This document shows, piece after piece, positions 35,387 to 44,750 of a stretch of 64,000 bases of DNA. Position 1 is the stretch's first letter. Each line of letters starts with the position of its first letter. Source of the stretch: Calothrix sp. NIES-4105 (lineage in GTDB: Bacteria; Cyanobacteriota; Cyanobacteriia; Cyanobacteriales; Nostocaceae); assembly GCF_002368415.1 (NCBI RefSeq), contig NZ_AP018290.1, positions 6,089,614 to 6,153,613 on the forward strand. Direction: 5' to 3'. The position numbers were made by a program, and so were the translations under genes. The notes beneath the pieces are model-generated. The model did not search any database. It saw only the letters and a list, made by a program, of their open reading frames with translations, and was not told the DNA's origin.

Positions 35387-38300
35387 ATCGGTTTGTCTTA
35401 CATTAGGATTAGTAGTTAAATAATCGCGCGTCCAGTCACGACCACATGCTACTAGTTCATCTAGTTCTAATGATTTTGGTTTTGGAGGTTTTGCGCTCCA
35501 AATTCTTGCGGTACGGTCGGCGCTTGCGGAGATAATAAGGTTACGGTCGGAGTTAAAACAAACTCCGTTGACTTCTCCGTTATGACCTTGCAAGGATTTT
35601 AGTAGTTGACCGTTTTTGCTCCATAGTTTAACGGTATAGTCTGAGCTACCTGAGACAATTTTACCGTCTGGACTAACACTTACGCTATTTACGCTTGCGG
35701 TATGTCCGTGAAGAGTTTTGAGCAAGTTACCTGATTTACTCCACAATCTAATTGTATGGTCGGCGCCTGCTGATATAATTGTTTTACGGTCAGGACTGAA
35801 GACAACGCTGTTGACGCTACAAGTGTGTCCTGTTAGGGTTTTAATTAGTTTCGTATTTATATCTTCTGTACTCCAAAGTCTAATGGTTTTATCGGCGCCA
35901 GCAGAAGCTACCATTGAGGCATCTGGACTAAAGCAAACGCTAAAAACTTGGTCTGTATGTCCGTGAAGAGTTTGTAGTAAAGTGCCTTTGATACTCCAAA
36001 ATTTGATAGTTTTATCTGCGCTAGCAGAGACAATAACGTTACCACTGGGACTAAAGCAAACACCAAAAACTTGGTCGGTGTGTCCTTTAAGCGTATACAG
36101 TAAAGTACCGTCTACACTCCAAACTTTAACGGTGTTGTCGGCACTTGCTGAGGCAATTTTATTACCATTTGGACTAAAGCAAACGCTCCAAACTATATCT
36201 CCATGTCCTTGTAAAATATTGAGTAAAGTACCATCTAAGTTCCAAACCATAATATTACGGTTAGCGCTTGCAGTTGCAATTGTTCTACCATTATTGCTCA
36301 AACTTACGTTTGTCACCCAGTTACTATGACCTTCCAAACGGTTCCGTTCTTGAACTTCTGTAATAACTTGGCGAATTCTATCAACTGTGCGCTTTTTAGT
36401 AGATGATGGTACATCGATTTGTTGTATCTGTATACCTGCTTTCAGACTGGCAACTAAGGCGCCTAACTGGTCATGAGTCACGAATAAAGCTTGCGATAAC
36501 GATACAAGCGCTTCTATTTCCGCAATTTCTGCACGTCTACGTTCTTGTTGTTCTTTAAATAAAGCTTTTTCTTTTTCCTTTAGTGCTTGAATTAATTGTT
36601 CTTCGGTGAGTTTTTGCTTTTCTCTTGCTGCTGTAAGTGCTGCTAAAAGCTCAGGCGCCTGCTGTTGACGAATAAAACGCACAAGGTAATCATGTACTAG
36701 TTGATAACGGTTAGCGGGGATTTCGCGAACTTCCAAAACTAACCCAGAACCAACTAAAACTTCTAAAACTAAATCGATTTCAATATCTGAGATTAAATCA
36801 AACGTTTTTAAATCTGCTTCTAGTTCGCTACGTGTTTTTAAAGGACGAGTACCATTGTCATTAGTAAGCATGTATAGTATTAATTTGGCGCAGCGTTCAT
36901 TGTCTGTACCACAATCTTTAATAACTTGTTCTAAAAACCGTTCAACGAGTTTATTTTTAGTTCCAAGCTGACGATACTGTTCTAGAGTGGTAATTTTTTC
37001 TGCTTGCAGTTGGGCGCCAACTATTTGTAGTTCAATTGGACTAACTTCATCGTATTCACATGCTAAATCTTTGACTAACTCATCGATTAACTGCGCTTCT
37101 AGATATAATTTAGCTTGTTCTGTCAAACTTTCAACAACAGCCTTTGCTTCTTCCGGTGAAAATCTACCTAAATGGTAACGAATATTCTTATCGAGAATAT
37201 TATTGTTGATGGCGCCAAGGTTAATAGTGCGATTTAAATCCAATAAGTAATGTAAATAATCTTCGCGCAACGAAAAAATAATTTTAACAAAATTAATATC
37301 TAAACAGGTGCCGATAAACTCATAAAAACTTTGTCGTTGCTTCTTATTATTGTAGACGAAGAAAAATTCTTCAAACTGGTCAAATATCAAAACCGTGAGC
37401 AAATTATTATCCGCGTTTTTGTGTAACTGCTCAGTAATCGCTTCAATGCTATTATCTATATCATCTGAAAAATGGTTACATAAATTTCCTATCCAGTCAG
37501 TATAAACTCTGACTACAATTGGTAAAACATCTCGTTCCCCAATAGATTTTTGTTTGAGTGCAGGTATTAATCCTGCCTTGAGTATGGAACTTTTGCCTAC
37601 CCCCGACTGACCGTGAATGATAGTTAGTTTATGGTCATTGCGACTAATTCGTTCAATTAAATTATCAACATCTTTTTGCCGACCAGCAGCAGCAATCTCT
37701 TGTGCTACTATTGCCTGTTGCTTTTTAGTAGTACAATGTCGTTTAGGATGTAAATAAGTGGCACCGATAAATGCTCTTAAGCTATACTGATGTTCAATAG
37801 CGATTTGTTCTTGCTTAATTCGGAAAGCTTCTAAATAATTACCTTCTTCAAAATAAAGCGCGCGTAATGTTTCTAAAATAGATATATATAGCTGAGGGTT
37901 ATATTCGGGTTTGTTAACAGCACGGATTTTTTCTAAATGCTTAATAGCTTCTACAATATTACCTAAATTTTGTTGAGCGCGCGCAATAATAAATTTATAC
38001 AAGCTACGGTAATACGAATCGTTATCTTTTCCAGATAATGCTTTTAAAGCTTGTCCAGCTAATGAAATTGCATCCTTCCATTGTAACTTTGCGAGCGCGA
38101 CCTCAGCTAAAAAGCCATAGTTTCTAGCAATTTGCATTGAAGTCCCATGTTCCTGATGTAATACCAAAGCTTTTTGAGCAAGAGACTCTAAATCATCCCA
38201 TGCTTGTAAGCTTCGCAATACATCACCTAATTTAGTAATATACTTAACTACTAAATCGAGACGTTGCGCTTGTTCAAAACAATTAAGAGCGTTTTGAAGA

Positions 38301-39115
38301 TGATTTCTACTTTCATCAATATATTTAATATAATCTAATTGATTTTTTTCAGCTTTGAGTTCGTAAGAGCTAGCAATACATACCTGTAAAATACCTTGTC
38401 GTTCTAAGTAATGAGTTTCCTCCCAATAACTTAAACTCTGGTTATAAAACTCTAAGCAAGTATCCATTTGTTCATGCAAATACGCACGATAACCCAAGAT
38501 AAATTGTAAACTAGCTTCATCTGCCCCTTCAACTAATGAGCGGCGCCTTTGTAAATCTTGCCGTGCTGACTCTATTTCGCAGCAAGTTTGTATATTAGGG
38601 ATATTACCAGCAAACATATCATCTGTAGTATCGCGTAGTAAAGTAACTAACTCTGATGTCGTACTATTAAATTGAATTACCGTTGCCCAATTTTCTAAAT
38701 CAGTTGCCAGTTTAATAAACTTTTGTAGAACTAGGTCATCTACCCAAACAAGTAAAGGAAATGCAAAACTCTTTCTAAACTCTTCTCGAACTTGGTTTGC
38801 AGAAGTTAAAAGATTATCCAAGTCTTCCACGCTATTTAACCCAGATACCATCAACGCAGAAGGCGCCTCGTCTCCAATATCTTCTAAAATAGTTGTGTAA
38901 AGAGTTTTTACAGAAGGTTGAAGAGACAATTCACTGATATTGATAGGTGATATTTGGTGTAAGCGCGCGGTCATACGCTGCTGTAACTCGCTATAATTAC
39001 AGCGTAGTAGAACCAGAGAAAACTGACCCTGAGAAAGTCTAATAGTTCTCGCTAGAGTTTTTAATGATTTTTCGTTTTCGGCGCCGATATCTTCAGGTTG
39101 ATATATATTATTCAT
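35375..39115 (-). CDS. TPR-STAND NTPase-WD40 protein
   Basis: 1246 residues. Residues ~1-170 form a P-loop-less AAA-like N-terminal domain (FSLVLLRCNYSELQQRM, ALMVSGLNSVEDLDNLL, PLLVWVDDLVLQ). Residues ~190-450 are TPR-like helices. The NTPase follows: Walker A IIHGQSGVGKSS at ~499-510, Walker B LTVLIFDQFEEFF at ~573-584. A charged coiled coil at ~840-880 leads to seven WD40 repeats (~930-1200), ending with the tail GRDWTRDYLTTNPNV common to cyanobacterial members. Such STAND proteins act as ligand-gated switches in signalling or conflict systems. The AAA ATPase gene lies 108 bases upstream on the same strand, so both are probably one unit. Confidence 0.85.
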   Translation of the reverse strand: MNNIYQPEDIGAENEKSLKTLARTIRLSQGQFSLVLLRCNYSELQQRMTARLHQISPINISELSLQPSVKTLYTTILEDIGDEAPSALMVSGLNSVEDLDNLLTSANQVREEFRKSFAFPLLVWVDDLVLQKFIKLATDLENWATVIQFNSTTSELVTLLRDTTDDMFAGNIPNIQTCCEIESARQDLQRRRSLVEGADEASLQFILGYRAYLHEQMDTCLEFYNQSLSYWEETHYLERQGILQVCIASSYELKAEKNQLDYIKYIDESRNHLQNALNCFEQAQRLDLVVKYITKLGDVLRSLQAWDDLESLAQKALVLHQEHGTSMQIARNYGFLAEVALAKLQWKDAISLAGQALKALSGKDNDSYYRSLYKFIIARAQQNLGNIVEAIKHLEKIRAVNKPEYNPQLYISILETLRALYFEEGNYLEAFRIKQEQIAIEHQYSLRAFIGATYLHPKRHCTTKKQQAIVAQEIAAAGRQKDVDNLIERISRNDHKLTIIHGQSGVGKSSILKAGLIPALKQKSIGERDVLPIVVRVYTDWIGNLCNHFSDDIDNSIEAITEQLHKNADNNLLTVLIFDQFEEFFFVYNNKKQRQSFYEFIGTCLDINFVKIIFSLREDYLHYLLDLNRTINLGAINNNILDKNIRYHLGRFSPEEAKAVVESLTEQAKLYLEAQLIDELVKDLACEYDEVSPIELQIVGAQLQAEKITTLEQYRQLGTKNKLVERFLEQVIKDCGTDNERCAKLILYMLTNDNGTRPLKTRSELEADLKTFDLISDIEIDLVLEVLVGSGLVLEVREIPANRYQLVHDYLVRFIRQQQAPELLAALTAAREKQKLTEEQLIQALKEKEKALFKEQQERRRAEIAEIEALVSLSQALFVTHDQLGALVASLKAGIQIQQIDVPSSTKKRTVDRIRQVITEVQERNRLEGHSNWVTNVSLSNNGRTIATASANRNIMVWNLDGTLLNILQGHGDIVWSVCFSPNGNKIASASADNTVKVWSVDGTLLYTLKGHTDQVFGVCFSPSGNVIVSASADKTIKFWSIKGTLLQTLHGHTDQVFSVCFSPDASMVASAGADKTIRLWSTEDINTKLIKTLTGHTCSVNSVVFSPDRKTIISAGADHTIRLWSKSGNLLKTLHGHTASVNSVSVSPDGKIVSGSSDYTVKLWSKNGQLLKSLQGHNGEVNGVCFNSDRNLIISASADRTARIWSAKPPKPKSLELDELVACGRDWTRDYLTTNPNVRQTDYIL

Positions 39116-39223
39116 AAATACAGAACTGTAAACAAAATAACCACGCTCGTCACAAAGGTCACAAAGAAAAGAATGAAATCTCTTCTTTTCTTCCTTTGTG
39201 TCCTTTGTGTCCTTTGTGGTTCA

Positions 39224-40528
39224 TCATCCAAAAACTAATTCTTTTGCTTCCGCTAAAATTGGATTCACATCAAACCAAGAACCATCATAATCGCGGTACT
39301 CAAATACAAACATATTGCGAATCAAAACTTGATATCCATCTTGACCACGTAAATCTTTGTGTTGAGCAACTTCACGTAACCAATCCCATTCTTGCAAACT
39401 AATAGCCAAACTTAACTCATTGCGACGCTGACGAATTACACTATCCAAACATTCGCTCGATATAGGTGGGTCTTCACGCTGTAAACAACGATAAAGTAGC
39501 ATTAATAAATTTCTGACATGACCACCACTTGCTAAACACAGTTGCTTTAAAGTGTCAGGACTATCAAACACTTCGATAATGTAATTTTGACTTATCCCCC
39601 AATCTATACCAGGAAACGCGCGCGCCATTACTAATTGTTGTAATCTTAAAATTCCCTCATAACATTCCGAACCATCACGCTGTAGCACAGGTACCATCGG
39701 CAATACTTTGGGGTCTACACCAAAACGATTAGTTAGTCTTCCCAGTACATTAGAAAAGATTAGTACTAAGGGTATTGTATAAACAACATGACAATTTAAC
39801 TGGTTCAACTGTTCGCCACGTTCCACAAATAAGTACTCAGGCTGGTAGTAACCTGATGGTTTAATCGAGTTATCAACCCGGTCAAGGTTGTCTACTATTA
39901 CTACAAGTCCCTTCTTGCCAATCTTTTTAAGTAAATCTTGTGCGGGTTTGAATAATTCGTTATTTATAGATTCGATAATACCGTTCGTGCGAGGTTCTAA
40001 ATATTGTCGAAGCTGGTTTCTGAGTTTAGGACTATCTTTAGTGCGAGTCGTAATACTTGCAATACCAGCAGAGAGTTGAATTTCAGAAACTTCTACCGGA
40101 GTTAGTAAAAAATTACTTATTTCTGTGAATAAAGTTTTAAAGTATCCTGGTTTTAAATTGATTTTAATCGCTTCCAGACTTTGACTAACTTCGCGCGCAA
40201 TAGCCAGTAATATATCCGTGACATCAACATCAGCCATGTCAAGACTTTGACTAGATTCAAAATAGACAACATGAAATCCTTGTTGCTCTAACTCAGCTTT
40301 CAGTTTTAGCAATTCAGTAGATTTACCACAACCAATGTGTCCAGTAAATAGTTGACAAGTAGGTTGGTCGGGTGAAAGACGAGTGATAGTTCGTCCTAAC
40401 TCTTCAATAATTCTGGCGCCTCTGACTCTGGAAAAATCAATATAATACTGTCTATCCTCTGCATTGCCCATGACAAGCGTCTTACTAGGGTTACAAGCCT
40501 GAAAAAATCTTGTAAAATCCAAATTCAT
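39224..40528 (-). CDS. AAA-type ATPase paired with the STAND protein
   Basis: 434 residues. Begins MNLDFTRFFQACNPSKTLVM, then Walker A FTGHIGCGKSTELL at about residues 61-74 and Walker B GLVVIVDNLDRVDN at about 208-222. GGHVRNLLMLLYRCL near residue 340 is a sensor-2-like arginine region. The layout resembles the Orc1/Cdc6-like and KAP-like signalling ATPases rather than a metabolic enzyme. It is upstream of the STAND-WD40 gene on the same strand, and I recall similar gene pairs in other filamentous cyanobacteria. A regulatory or defence role is inferred from architecture only. Confidence 0.78.
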   Translation of the reverse strand: MNLDFTRFFQACNPSKTLVMGNAEDRQYYIDFSRVRGARIIEELGRTITRLSPDQPTCQLFTGHIGCGKSTELLKLKAELEQQGFHVVYFESSQSLDMADVDVTDILLAIAREVSQSLEAIKINLKPGYFKTLFTEISNFLLTPVEVSEIQLSAGIASITTRTKDSPKLRNQLRQYLEPRTNGIIESINNELFKPAQDLLKKIGKKGLVVIVDNLDRVDNSIKPSGYYQPEYLFVERGEQLNQLNCHVVYTIPLVLIFSNVLGRLTNRFGVDPKVLPMVPVLQRDGSECYEGILRLQQLVMARAFPGIDWGISQNYIIEVFDSPDTLKQLCLASGGHVRNLLMLLYRCLQREDPPISSECLDSVIRQRRNELSLAISLQEWDWLREVAQHKDLRGQDGYQVLIRNMFVFEYRDYDGSWFDVNPILAEAKELVFG

Positions 40529-40734
40529 AGCAATATGTATTTTTTAGTCTCTGTTATTCTACAGACGAATAACTTGGGATTACGCTAAAGTTAAGTAAAA
40601 ATTACCACTTATCCCTGATGGCGCCTGGAAGTGTCCATATGCAGCAAATTTACATATCAGACATAACTTATTTAATTAAGATAAAATATTACTGTGGCAT
40701 AATGCACATAACAAAAAATGTAAAAAAGGTGTTT

Positions 40735-41295
40735 ATGGAGACTATTTCAATTCCAAAAACCACTTTAGAAGAATTTCTACAACTTCCTTACATTGACGAA
40801 TCGCCCGCATGGGAGTACACAAACACTAGTATATCTCAAAAACCAATGGGTGGAGGCAAGCATAGCCTTTTACAGAAACGTTTAATTGCAGGTATTGATG
40901 CAACAGCTAGCAGTTATGAGGCTTTTCCAGAATTACGCTGTACATTTGGTAATCGTTCGGTTGTTCCTGATGTTTCGGTAGTTGCTACAGACAAACTACC
41001 AGTTGATGAAAATGGCAATATTATTAGTACTGGTATCGATTTTGCTCCAGATTGGGTAATTGAAATTCTTTCACCAGACCAAAGTCAAACTAAGGTGACA
41101 GGAAATATTTTATATTGTATAAGAAATGGCTCGCTACTTGGATGGTTGGTTGACCCAAGCGAACGTTCTATCATTGTTTATCAACCAGATACTTTACCTA
41201 GTGTGTTAACTCTTAAAGATATTTTACCTGTGTTACCAAGTATAAATTTTACAATTTGTGCAGATGACGTATTTGCTTGGCTAAAGCTGAGATAG
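40735..41295 (+). CDS. Uma2 family nuclease-fold protein
   Basis: 186 residues from the ATG at 40735 (METISIPKTTLEEFL), chosen because AAAGGTG lies just upstream; the frame extends 39 codons further into unlikely sequence. The PD-(D/E)xK core is visible: RSVVPDVSVVA, DWVIEILSPDQSQTK with the Glu and following Lys, and a late LGWLVDPSERSIIVY strand. Uma2 genes are abundant in cyanobacteria and their function is not settled; nuclease activity is predicted from fold. Single gene, divergent from the AAA ATPase. Confidence 0.85.
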   Translation: METISIPKTTLEEFLQLPYIDESPAWEYTNTSISQKPMGGGKHSLLQKRLIAGIDATASSYEAFPELRCTFGNRSVVPDVSVVATDKLPVDENGNIISTGIDFAPDWVIEILSPDQSQTKVTGNILYCIRNGSLLGWLVDPSERSIIVYQPDTLPSVLTLKDILPVLPSINFTICADDVFAWLKLR

Positions 41296-41371
41296 TTTTT
41301 TGAACTATAAAGATAACTGATAATTCGTCCTAACCTCTTAAAGCATCTTCAAGATTTTCACAACAAAGAAT

Positions 41372-41423
41372 ATGATCACAACTACCCTTGATGATCAAGT
41401 TAATCTCTCATTGATCATGTTTC
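41372..41423. repeat. 52-bp GATC repeat, copy A
   Basis: Starts ATGATCACAACTACCCTTGA and continues through GATGATCAAGTTAATCTC to TTGATCATGTTT. It contains three GATC sites at the same spacing as copies B and C. It lies between the Uma2 gene and the 3' end of the Fic gene. Confidence 0.85.
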
Positions 41424-41516
41424 TTCCCAAATCACGCCTAATCATAAGCAGGCGCCTGCCGAAACTTTGACTCATCTGCTCACTAGTATAAAAATATTAT
41501 TTATCAAACACATAAC

Positions 41517-41568
41517 ATGATCATAAACCCCCTTGATGATCTAGTTAATCTCTCATTGATCATGTTTT
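41517..41568. repeat. 52-bp GATC repeat, copy B, overlapping the Fic stop codon
   Basis: Starts ATGATCATAAACCCCCTTGA, same orientation and spacing as copy A. The TGATCA at its right end supplies the TGA stop of the Fic gene on the opposite strand. Confidence 0.85.
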
Positions 41569-42660
41569 TTGCCAAATTGCATCTCGACCTGACTTAATGC
41601 AGCGAATTTTGCCTAAGCGGCGAAGCTCTGCCAGAGCGCGGTTTATTGTAGGACGGCTAACACCAGGACACGCGCGCTCAACATCTATATATTGAAATTG
41701 ATTTGGTAATCTTTCAACTACATCAAACACTACCTCCCGTTTTGCTCCTTTACTTGATGTCAGCAAACCAACCCGTTGCTCAAAATCCCGGTAAGCTTTT
41801 AAAATAACACCAAGAAAATATTCCCACCAAGGCAGTAGAGTATGCTGTCCCTCATGCCAACCTAATGAAGACTGATATAAAGTGTCGTAGTAGCTTTCCT
41901 TACTGCGCTCAATAATTTTTTCCAAGCTGATATAGCGACCGACTTCATAACCTGCTTGATACAGTAACAGCAAAGTTAACAAACGAGCCATGCGACCATT
42001 GCCATCTCGAAACGGATGAATGCAGAGAAAATCTAGAACATAGCTAGGAATTAAAAGTAACTGCTCAACTTGATCTGCTTGCATCATATAGTTGAAGCGT
42101 TCGTGTAACTGGGTCATGGCGCCAGGTGTCAAAAAAGCTGTAACTGTTTCAAAACGTACAACAGTTGAACCATCTGGTCGAGTTTCAGTAATGTTGTTAT
42201 TAGAAGATTTCCACTTACCACCACCACTTGGCAGAAACTGATATAAATCTCTGTGTAGCTGTAGCACCAAGCTTGTATTAAAAGGCATATGCTCGTAGCT
42301 AGCGTGGATAGTATTGAGAACATCTCGATATCCAGCAATCTCCTGCTCAGAGCGGTTTTGCGGTGTTGTCTTCTGCGCGATTAATGCCTTAATACGTTGG
42401 AGGGGAGCTTCAACACCTTCAATACGATTAGATGATTCGGTACTTTGAATAATCGCAGCTTGTTGCAGTGTTTCCAAAACTTGCGGTGATTGCTGGTTGA
42501 ATAATTCCTGCTTTCCTTTGTATTCGCCTATGATTCGGATAGTTCGCAGTATATTTTGAGTAATTGGTTGGCGCTCGATAAAACCTGGTTCAAACGACTG
42601 CATGGGCAGTTCCTGTAATCTTACTTCAATGAAGGATAGGCGCCTGAGATTATGACTCAT
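41560..42660 (-). CDS. Fic family protein with inhibitory helix and C-terminal winged helix
   Basis: 366 residues. The active-site loop is HPFRDGNGRMARLL at about residues 216-229, an intact HxFx(D/E)GNGRxxR motif, so AMP-transfer activity is predicted. Upstream at about 75-85, ESSNRIEGV matches the class II inhibitory helix ((S/T)xxxE(G/N)). The C-terminus (about 300-366) is a winged-helix domain, RACPGVSRPTINRALAELRRLG, ending in GRDAIWQK. This architecture suggests that it binds DNA and may control itself. The gene is flanked on both sides by a 52-bp repeat (copies at 41372, 41517 and 42693). No separate antitoxin gene is adjacent. Target protein unknown. Confidence 0.9.
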   Translation of the reverse strand: MSHNLRRLSFIEVRLQELPMQSFEPGFIERQPITQNILRTIRIIGEYKGKQELFNQQSPQVLETLQQAAIIQSTESSNRIEGVEAPLQRIKALIAQKTTPQNRSEQEIAGYRDVLNTIHASYEHMPFNTSLVLQLHRDLYQFLPSGGGKWKSSNNNITETRPDGSTVVRFETVTAFLTPGAMTQLHERFNYMMQADQVEQLLLIPSYVLDFLCIHPFRDGNGRMARLLTLLLLYQAGYEVGRYISLEKIIERSKESYYDTLYQSSLGWHEGQHTLLPWWEYFLGVILKAYRDFEQRVGLLTSSKGAKREVVFDVVERLPNQFQYIDVERACPGVSRPTINRALAELRRLGKIRCIKSGRDAIWQKT

Positions 42661-42692
42661 AGCGAATTGAAACCTTATCTTAACTCAAGAAT

Positions 42693-42743
42693 ATGATCAT
42701 AACCCCCCTTGATGATCTAGTTAATCTATCAATGATCATGTTT
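42693..42743. repeat. 52-bp GATC repeat, copy C, in the Fic promoter region
   Basis: Starts ATGATCATAACCCCCCTTGA, about 30 bases upstream of the Fic ATG. With copies A and B it is conserved at the three GATC boxes and the spacing between them, as expected for a protein-binding site. Confidence 0.85.
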
Positions 42744-43493
42744 CTCAAGGGTACTTATGCTAAACCATGTATAATTTGATGCAATTATTAATCAATAATG
42801 TATCGAGATTTATTCAAACAATTCATACCCGCCTTGGAATCAAATTCCAAGGCTAATAGCGTAAGTCCATTATAAATGGACTAATAATTGTTGAATTCGC
42901 TACTAGCTTATTTAGGCGGTAATAATTTTTACTTATAAAGATGAGTTTATATTTTTCTTAGCTTGCAGGTAAAGTATGATAAAACTTTACTCATTATATA
43001 GGCTAAAATAGTCTGGTATAGTATAATATTACAAACTATAAAACTATCTGCACAAAGTACGCTCCGTTTTTCTGTGTAAGCATAGCACATAGCTTCCGTA
43101 ACTTTGCCCGCATTAAGGAGTAAACAGCCTAATTTCCCTCCAACCAATTGCAACTTCCCGCGCGTGTCGGTGCAGTAATTGTGGATGAAAGCTTTATTGA
43201 AACAAACTATAATGCCAAAAGTTTACGCTTACAAGACTCAACGGAAGCAACCACTCCCGTGGAATAAATACTGGAAAAATTGGACAACCTTATTATAGAG
43301 ATATTGGGAATCACGAGGGGTTGGGCTTGAAGGTTGTCCAATTTTTACCGATTGAATGCGTCCCCTTATTGTGAGCGAAAGCTATTAAGTTCATAGTTAA
43401 GATATGTAACAATATAATCACAAATATAAAAAGATTTTGATTTGTTGGTAGATTAATAATAGGTCGATACTTTAAACAGGTGATTTAAAGAAT
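42744..43493. other. Intergenic region with composite hairpins
   Basis: 42831-42905 is a multi-hairpin repeat: CCTTGGAAT/ATTCCAAGG, then AGTCCAT/ATGGACT, then an outer TAGCG/CGCTA. At 43275-43291 and 43330-43346 a perfect 17-bp inverted repeat (AAAAATTGGACAACCTT) flanks 38 bases. A plus-strand frame from about 43148 to 43267 reads ARVGAVIVDESFIETNYNAK and looks protein-like but is only ~39 codons and may be a remnant. Confidence 0.55.
43275..43346. repeat. 72-bp element with 17-bp perfect inverted ends
   Basis: Arms AAAAATTGGACAACCTT (43275-43291) and AAGGTTGTCCAATTTTT (43330-43346), loop 38 bases. It could be a miniature transposable element or, as RNA, a long-loop terminator ending in U5. 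About 150 bases before the TnpB start. Confidence 0.7.
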
Positions 43494-44750
43494 ATGCAGT
43501 TAGTAGAAAGGAGAGTAATAAAATCAAACCATCAAGTCTATAAACAAATTGATGAGATGTGTTTTGCATCCAAGAATTTGTACAATGCTGCAACCTATAT
43601 CATGAGACAAGCTTTCTTTTCTTGGGGACAAAGTTCTGTTCCTCAATACAATAGGTTGTACCAGATCATGAAAGATTCTTCGGAATACAAAGCACTTCCT
43701 GCAAAGGTATCTCAGCAAGTTCTAAAACTAGTCGCACAGAACTGGACATCATTTAAAGCTGCCAGTTTGGAATATAGTTTAGATGACTCGAAATTTACAG
43801 GTAGACCAAACATACCTGGATATTTAGATTCATATGGTAGATATTGTGTAATTTTCACTTCTCAGGCTACTTCCAAAAAGCAATTAGGTCAGGAATTAAT
43901 CAAGCTATCTGAGATTGATTACTGCTTTGAAACTTGTGTAAAACTTGGGTCAATAAATAAGTACTGTCAATCCCGCATTGTACCAAAACTTGACCATTAC
44001 GTTTTAGAAATAGTTTACGAAATCCCTGATGTGACCGAATCCGATAACAATTCAATTGCAGCAATAGATTTTGGTGTTAATAACTTGATGGCTATAACTT
44101 CAAATGTGCCTGGTTTTAGTCCAGTTCTCATTAATGGTAGACCGTTAAAGTCAATAAACCAGTTCTATAATTCAAAGCGCGCGGCAATTACTTCAGAGAA
44201 TGGCAACAACAGTTCAAAACGTTTAAAGAGGTTTACTACTTATAGAAACCACAAAGTTAGAGATTATTTGCATAGAGCATCGACTTACGTAATTAATCTT
44301 TTAGCAGAATTAGGAGTTAGTAAACTAGTGCTGGGAAAAAACAAGGGTTGGAAGAATGGTATTAATATAGGAGCAGTTAACAATCAGAATTTTGTGCAGA
44401 TTCCTCATGCACAATTAATTGAACTGCTCACCTATAAAGCTGCTATGAAAGGGATTCAAGTAATTATTCAAGAAGAATCCTACACCAGCAAGGCAAGCTT
44501 TTTAGATAATGATTTTATTCCAACATATAATTCTAAACCTGTAGACTGGGTAGCATCCGGTAAACGAGTAAAAAGAGGTTTGTATATTTCGCAGAATGGT
44601 ATTGCTATAAATGCCGATGTCAACGGCAGTTACAACATCCTAAAAAAAGCATTTCCTGAAGCCTTCGGGATAAGGAATAGTGAGGTGTTAGTTACCCCCA
44701 GGAAGGTAAATTTAGAAGGTCATGCACTCAAAATGGTGACTCCCTTCTAA
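43494..44750 (+). CDS. tnpB: Lone TnpB-family protein (IS1341-like) lacking the usual zinc finger
   Basis: 418 residues. RuvC-like positions: first Asp in IAAIDFGVNNLMAIT, last Asp in INADVNGSYNILKK. The region where most TnpB proteins carry the catalytic Glu reads KLVLGKNKGWKNG, with Gly instead; a Glu pair occurs later in IIQEESYTSKASFLD. The CxxC zinc finger is absent. This matches a second TnpB group that I recall as having a shifted catalytic Glu. No tnpA is adjacent. It contains one GCGCGCG site, unlike the IS605 element at 15.3 kb. Whether it is an active nuclease or a domesticated binding protein cannot be decided from sequence. Confidence 0.85.
   Translation: MQLVERRVIKSNHQVYKQIDEMCFASKNLYNAATYIMRQAFFSWGQSSVPQYNRLYQIMKDSSEYKALPAKVSQQVLKLVAQNWTSFKAASLEYSLDDSKFTGRPNIPGYLDSYGRYCVIFTSQATSKKQLGQELIKLSEIDYCFETCVKLGSINKYCQSRIVPKLDHYVLEIVYEIPDVTESDNNSIAAIDFGVNNLMAITSNVPGFSPVLINGRPLKSINQFYNSKRAAITSENGNNSSKRLKRFTTYRNHKVRDYLHRASTYVINLLAELGVSKLVLGKNKGWKNGINIGAVNNQNFVQIPHAQLIELLTYKAAMKGIQVIIQEESYTSKASFLDNDFIPTYNSKPVDWVASGKRVKRGLYISQNGIAINADVNGSYNILKKAFPEAFGIRNSEVLVTPRKVNLEGHALKMVTPF

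Noticed and set aside
35718-36329. Plus-strand frames opposite the WD40 repeats
   Set aside because: Shadows of repeated WD40 coding sequence; their own repetition follows from the repeats on the other strand.
41372-42743. Attachment sites of a prophage or integrative element around Fic
   Set aside because: The repeats are direct, but no integrase or tRNA lies nearby and three copies are present; an operator or small-unit boundary explains them better.
42947-43153. 68-codon minus-strand frame between Fic and TnpB
   Set aside because: Composition and lack of a ribosome binding site indicate a chance frame across repeats.
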